DNA of 8,605 nucleotides from UBA4285 sp050944355. Lineage in GTDB: Bacteria > Bacillota > Clostridia > Lachnospirales > Lachnospiraceae. The stretch spans positions 1-8,605 of the forward strand of contig JBMNQX010000028.1 in assembly GCA_050944355.1 (NCBI GenBank), read 5' to 3'. Under the pieces are notes generated by a model. It did no database searches. It saw only the letters and a program-made list of their open reading frames with translations, and was not told where the DNA came from. How positions within the stretch are numbered: position 1 is the first letter of the stretch; each line of letters starts with the position of its first letter. Of the stretch, positions 7,026 to 8,605 are shown one piece after another. A program made the translations under genes and the position numbers.

Positions 7026-7787
7026 TCAAAGCCCGCTAAGGGAAATGTACCAGGAAATCACCTGTCCGCCGAAGAGCAGTACGATCATCAGCGCTGCTGA
7101 AATGGAAGGGCCGAACGGAATCTGCCTCTTATGCACGGCAGCAATAATAATCAGCCCGATCACGCAGGACAGAATCAGCGCGAAAAGGCCGCCGGCCAGG
7201 CCGAGGTACAGACCCATCATGAAAATGAGCTTGATATCCCCTCCGCCCATACTGTCGCGGCCAAGGACTTTATCCATAACAAGAGAAATAGCCAGGACGC
7301 CTGCTCCGAGAACAAATCCCCCGATCAGCCCCTGCTTCAGGGTATCTTTCCACGGCGCGTGAATCAGCGGCAGAAACACCGTCCAGAGAATAATCCCGGC
7401 GGCAATGCATTTGTCAGGAATCGTCAGGCTCGCAAGATCGATAAGCGACAGCACAAGAAGAATACAGTAGAGAATCATCGCCCGCAGAGCGTCAAAGCTC
7501 AGCCCCAGCCTCAGAATAATGACGACAAAAACAAGGGAAGAAAGAATTTCCATGGCAAATGACTCTGCCGGTATCTTCTTATGGCAGTAGCGGCATCTCC
7601 CCCTCAGAAACAGATAACTGAAAATGGGCACCAGGTCTGCCGGTCCCAGAACATGGCCGCAGCTGTCGCAGTGGCTTCGCCCCTTCAGAACACTCTCGTG
7701 CTTCACCGTCCGCCCGGCCAGGCAGACCAGAAAACTGGCCATCACTGCACCCAAAACAGCGGCCAGAATCAGCACATAGGCCGTCAT
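7026..7787 (-). CDS. pilD: Prepilin peptidase PilD (A24 family)
   Basis: This bifunctional membrane aspartic peptidase and N-methyltransferase cleaves the type III leader from prepilins. From the ATG at 7787 it is 253 residues. It begins with a membrane helix, followed by the cytoplasmic zinc-type domain with CDSC (40-43) and CRYC (65-68), and then the catalytic aspartates: Asp117 in LSLIDLASLTIPD and Asp184 in the signature GGGDIKL. Six or more further hydrophobic segments follow. The frame stays open upstream to a TTG at 7994, but residues before 7838 are antisense to the IS256 leader and fit no peptidase N-terminus. A TTG at 7838 with GGAG nearby is a realistic alternative start (270 residues). 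No convincing promoter was found upstream, where the sequence passes into insertion-element material. Confidence 0.93.
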   Translation of the reverse strand: MTAYVLILAAVLGAVMASFLVCLAGRTVKHESVLKGRSHCDSCGHVLGPADLVPIFSYLFLRGRCRYCHKKIPAESFAMEILSSLVFVVIILRLGLSFDALRAMILYCILLVLSLIDLASLTIPDKCIAAGIILWTVFLPLIHAPWKDTLKQGLIGGFVLGAGVLAISLVMDKVLGRDSMGGGDIKLIFMMGLYLGLAGGLFALILSCVIGLIIIAAVHKRQIPFGPSISAALMIVLLFGGQVISWYISLSGL

Positions 7788-7906
7788 CACGCCGCTGTCA
7801 AAAATCGTATCCGTCGAAAAACTCCCTGTATTGATCAATCTTTCTTCTCCAAACAGCTGCAGATAGAGTACAATAATGTTCGCAAAAACTGAACAGGTAA
7901 TGGAAA

Positions 7907-7975
7907 AGCCATCGAGGCTCATGTAGAATGATTTGCGACCAAACAAATTACTACAAAGGAGAACTCTCGATGGCT
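7907..7975 (+). promoter_or_regulatory. Start-codon-sequestering hairpin of the IS256-type leader
   Basis: AGCCATCGAG (7907-7916) is the perfect reverse complement of CTCGATGGCT (7966-7975), which contains the transposase ATG at 7970-7972. The ribosome site AAAGGAG (7955-7961) sits in the 49-nt loop. RNA that enters from outside the element would therefore bury the start codon, whereas a transcript starting inside the loop would not. Such protection against readthrough is known for IS10 and IS200; applying it here is inference. Confidence 0.5.
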
Positions 7976-8098
7976 CAGAAACAGAGTAGCACAAATTTTT
8001 CCACTTTACTATTCAGTTTTATGAATCAGCCCGATCCCATGCTCAGCATGCTGGAATGGCTCTGCGAGCAGATGATGGAGGCGGAGATCTCTTTGTGA
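7970..8098 (+). pseudogene. Truncated IS256-family transposase, N-terminal 42 residues
   Basis: The frame begins at ATG 7970, 8 nt after AAAGGAG, and ends at TGA 8096-8098. The segment PDPMLSMLEWLCEQMMEAEI matches the conserved N-terminus of IS256-family transposases, where the D-x-L-x-x-M/L-x-x-L-x-E motif precedes a lysine/glycine-rich stretch. Resemblance stops just after EAEIS, near 8092, and the remaining ~360 residues, including the DDE core, are missing. It is a deletion remnant unable to transpose. It runs divergently from pilD, and its leader occupies the space where a pilD promoter would be expected. I recognise the family from memory of conserved sequence; no alignment was run. Confidence 0.72.
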
Positions 8099-8145
8099 GG
8101 CTGAATGCTGACAAGATATGCGTAACATTCTTGCCATATCAGCCT
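8098..8145. repeat. Imperfect hairpin after the IS256 fragment
   Basis: AGGCTGA (8098-8104) pairs with TCAGCCT (8139-8145), with an inner CAAGA/TCTTG stem (8112-8116 with 8129-8133). It lies between the IS256 break and the intron 3' end. No T-run follows on either strand, so it is not a clear terminator; its origin is unknown. Confidence 0.35.
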
Positions 8146-8157
8146 TGTTACCCATTA

Positions 8158-8200
8158 ATCGAGTAGGAGGCGGTGATTAGCCGCCGTCCTCTCACACCAC
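8158..8200 (-). mobile_element. 3'-terminal remnant of a group II intron
   Basis: On the minus strand this reads as the end of a bacterial group II intron: GTGGTGTGAGAGG (tail of domain V and the linker), then a domain VI hairpin with GGCGG/CCGCC stem and CTAATCA loop, then CCTACTCGAT with a candidate branch-point A 7 nt from the end and the terminal AT typical of these introns. In intact copies the domain V sequence would continue at 8201 and beyond; here it is replaced abruptly by unrelated sequence. No intron-encoded maturase is present. The GTGGTG arm suggests a class C-like (CGC-triad) domain V, judged from memory of such introns. Being truncated, it cannot splice. Confidence 0.65.
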
Positions 8201-8201
8201 T

Positions 8202-8374
8202 TATCCCGACTTTGAGATTATCCCGCAATTAAGAGACAGCCTTGCTGAAATGGCAGGATGCATCATCGCAAACCTTACCTCGTATATATGACGGCAGGGG
8301 CTAATAAGTTTCTCCGGGTTTATTACGGCAAAGTAAAGGAATGTTTGCGCAACCAAGCTAAAACAGAGGTCTGA
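8202..8374 (+). pseudogene. Degraded C-terminal fragment of an IS110-type transposase
   Basis: The frame from 8258 to TGA 8372-8374 encodes 38 residues including KPYLVYMTAGANKFLRVYY, which resembles the KPY-V...ANKLLR-IYY segment at the C-terminus of IS110/IS116/IS902 transposases. The preceding 8202-8257 is open in a different frame (YPDFEIIPQLRD...), consistent with a frameshift in the same ancestral gene, though I cannot recognise that part. The piece starts exactly at the intron breakpoint and lacks the RuvC-like catalytic domain. The call is by remembered motif only. Confidence 0.45.
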
Positions 8375-8402
8375 CTGCAGCTACCCATAATGATCATTTG
8401 AG

Positions 8403-8430
8403 ACTGCCTGAATGAAGACAGTTTTATTTT
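8403..8430 (+). terminator. Weak intrinsic terminator-like hairpin
   Basis: ACTGCCT (8403-8409) pairs with AGACAGT (8416-8422) with one mismatch across a 6-nt loop, followed by TTTTATTTT. It lies about 30 bp after the stop of the IS110-type fragment and is oriented to end plus-strand transcription. The stem is short and AT-containing, so efficiency would be low. Confidence 0.35.
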
Positions 8431-8481
8431 GTATACCCATTTTCATTTCTCCACTTTTTCTTATTTATCCTTGACTTTTAC

Positions 8482-8603
8482 TTAGTGTCTGCTGAACAAG
8501 TTCAAAATAACGAAATTTCGGCCACCATGGCCGCCGTCCAGCTGACCTGTTCCTTGAAAAATTGCAGCTGATAAAAAAGAGTATAAAGTATCCGCCGATG
8601 AAT
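8482..8603. repeat. Right copy of the 122-bp perfect inverted repeat
   Basis: This is the exact reverse complement of 1-122, with no mismatch over 122 bp and the break at 8481. The putative element tip (TTAGTGTCTGCTGAAC, plus strand) points into the window and the body would continue rightward past the end. The same open frame as in the left copy runs here on the minus strand, ending with TGA at 8502-8504. The two copies thus face each other tip to tip across the 8.36-kb pilus block. The flanking bases next to the two tips differ, so they are not simply the two ends of one insertion with a shared target duplication visible here. Confidence 0.9.
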
Positions 8604-8605
8604 CT

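Noticed and set aside
7788..7994. N-terminal extension of the prepilin peptidase to the TTG at 7994
   Set aside because: The extra residues are antisense to the IS256-type leader and start, and prepilin peptidases begin close to their first membrane helix; the start at 7787 (or 7838) fits better.
8381..8446. 21-codon minus-strand frame with a nearby GGAG
   Set aside because: Very short, no resemblance to a known protein, and it overlaps the terminator-like hairpin; it could be the start of a lost gene but cannot be supported.
1..8605. CRISPR array, tRNA, rRNA or defence system
   Set aside because: No regularly spaced direct repeats, no tRNA cloverleaf or rRNA-like sequence was noticed, and no gene outside the pilus set and transposon fragments is supportable.

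Overview
The window carries a compact type IV pilus (T4P) assembly cluster. All seven genes are on the minus strand and the cluster is framed by mobile-element debris. Moderate G+C, strong purine-rich ribosome binding sites, two well-supported TTG starts, and IS256-type, IS110-type and group II intron fragments suggest a low- to mid-GC Gram-positive anaerobe, most likely a gut Clostridia member (inference; no rRNA or other taxonomic marker is present).

Layout in transcription order, right to left: prepilin peptidase pilD (7026-7787); a good extended -10 promoter (6991-7019); then pilM (5712-6947), pilN (5043-5684), pilO (4357-5046), pilB (2608-4296), pilT (1499-2563) and pilC (255-1463). pilM to pilC have gaps of 60 bp or less, and pilN/pilO overlap by 4 bp, so they are probably one operon. 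Together they encode the inner-membrane machine: PilM/N/O alignment complex, PilB extension ATPase, PilT retraction ATPase, PilC platform and PilD processing peptidase. No pilin or minor pilin gene is visible. The cluster stops 132 bp after pilC at a repeat boundary.

The two ends of the window (1-122 and 8482-8603) are a perfect 122-bp inverted repeat. Each copy looks like the end of the same insertion element pointing outward. Between pilD and the right-hand repeat (about 7900-8481) lies a mosaic of scraps: the 5' end of an IS256-family element with a start-codon-sequestering hairpin, the last 43 bp of a group II intron on the minus strand, a C-terminal piece of an IS110-type transposase, and a weak terminator-like hairpin.

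The most interesting points are: (1) the inverted repeats flanking the whole pilus block, which could support inversion of the block or could merely mark where a multi-copy element broke an assembly; (2) a tandem MshEN c-di-GMP-type motif on PilB; (3) a roughly 95-residue acidic-then-basic insertion in PilM; (4) the apparent lack of pilins. I see no evidence for a wholly new system: the core is a recognisable clostridial-type T4P apparatus.
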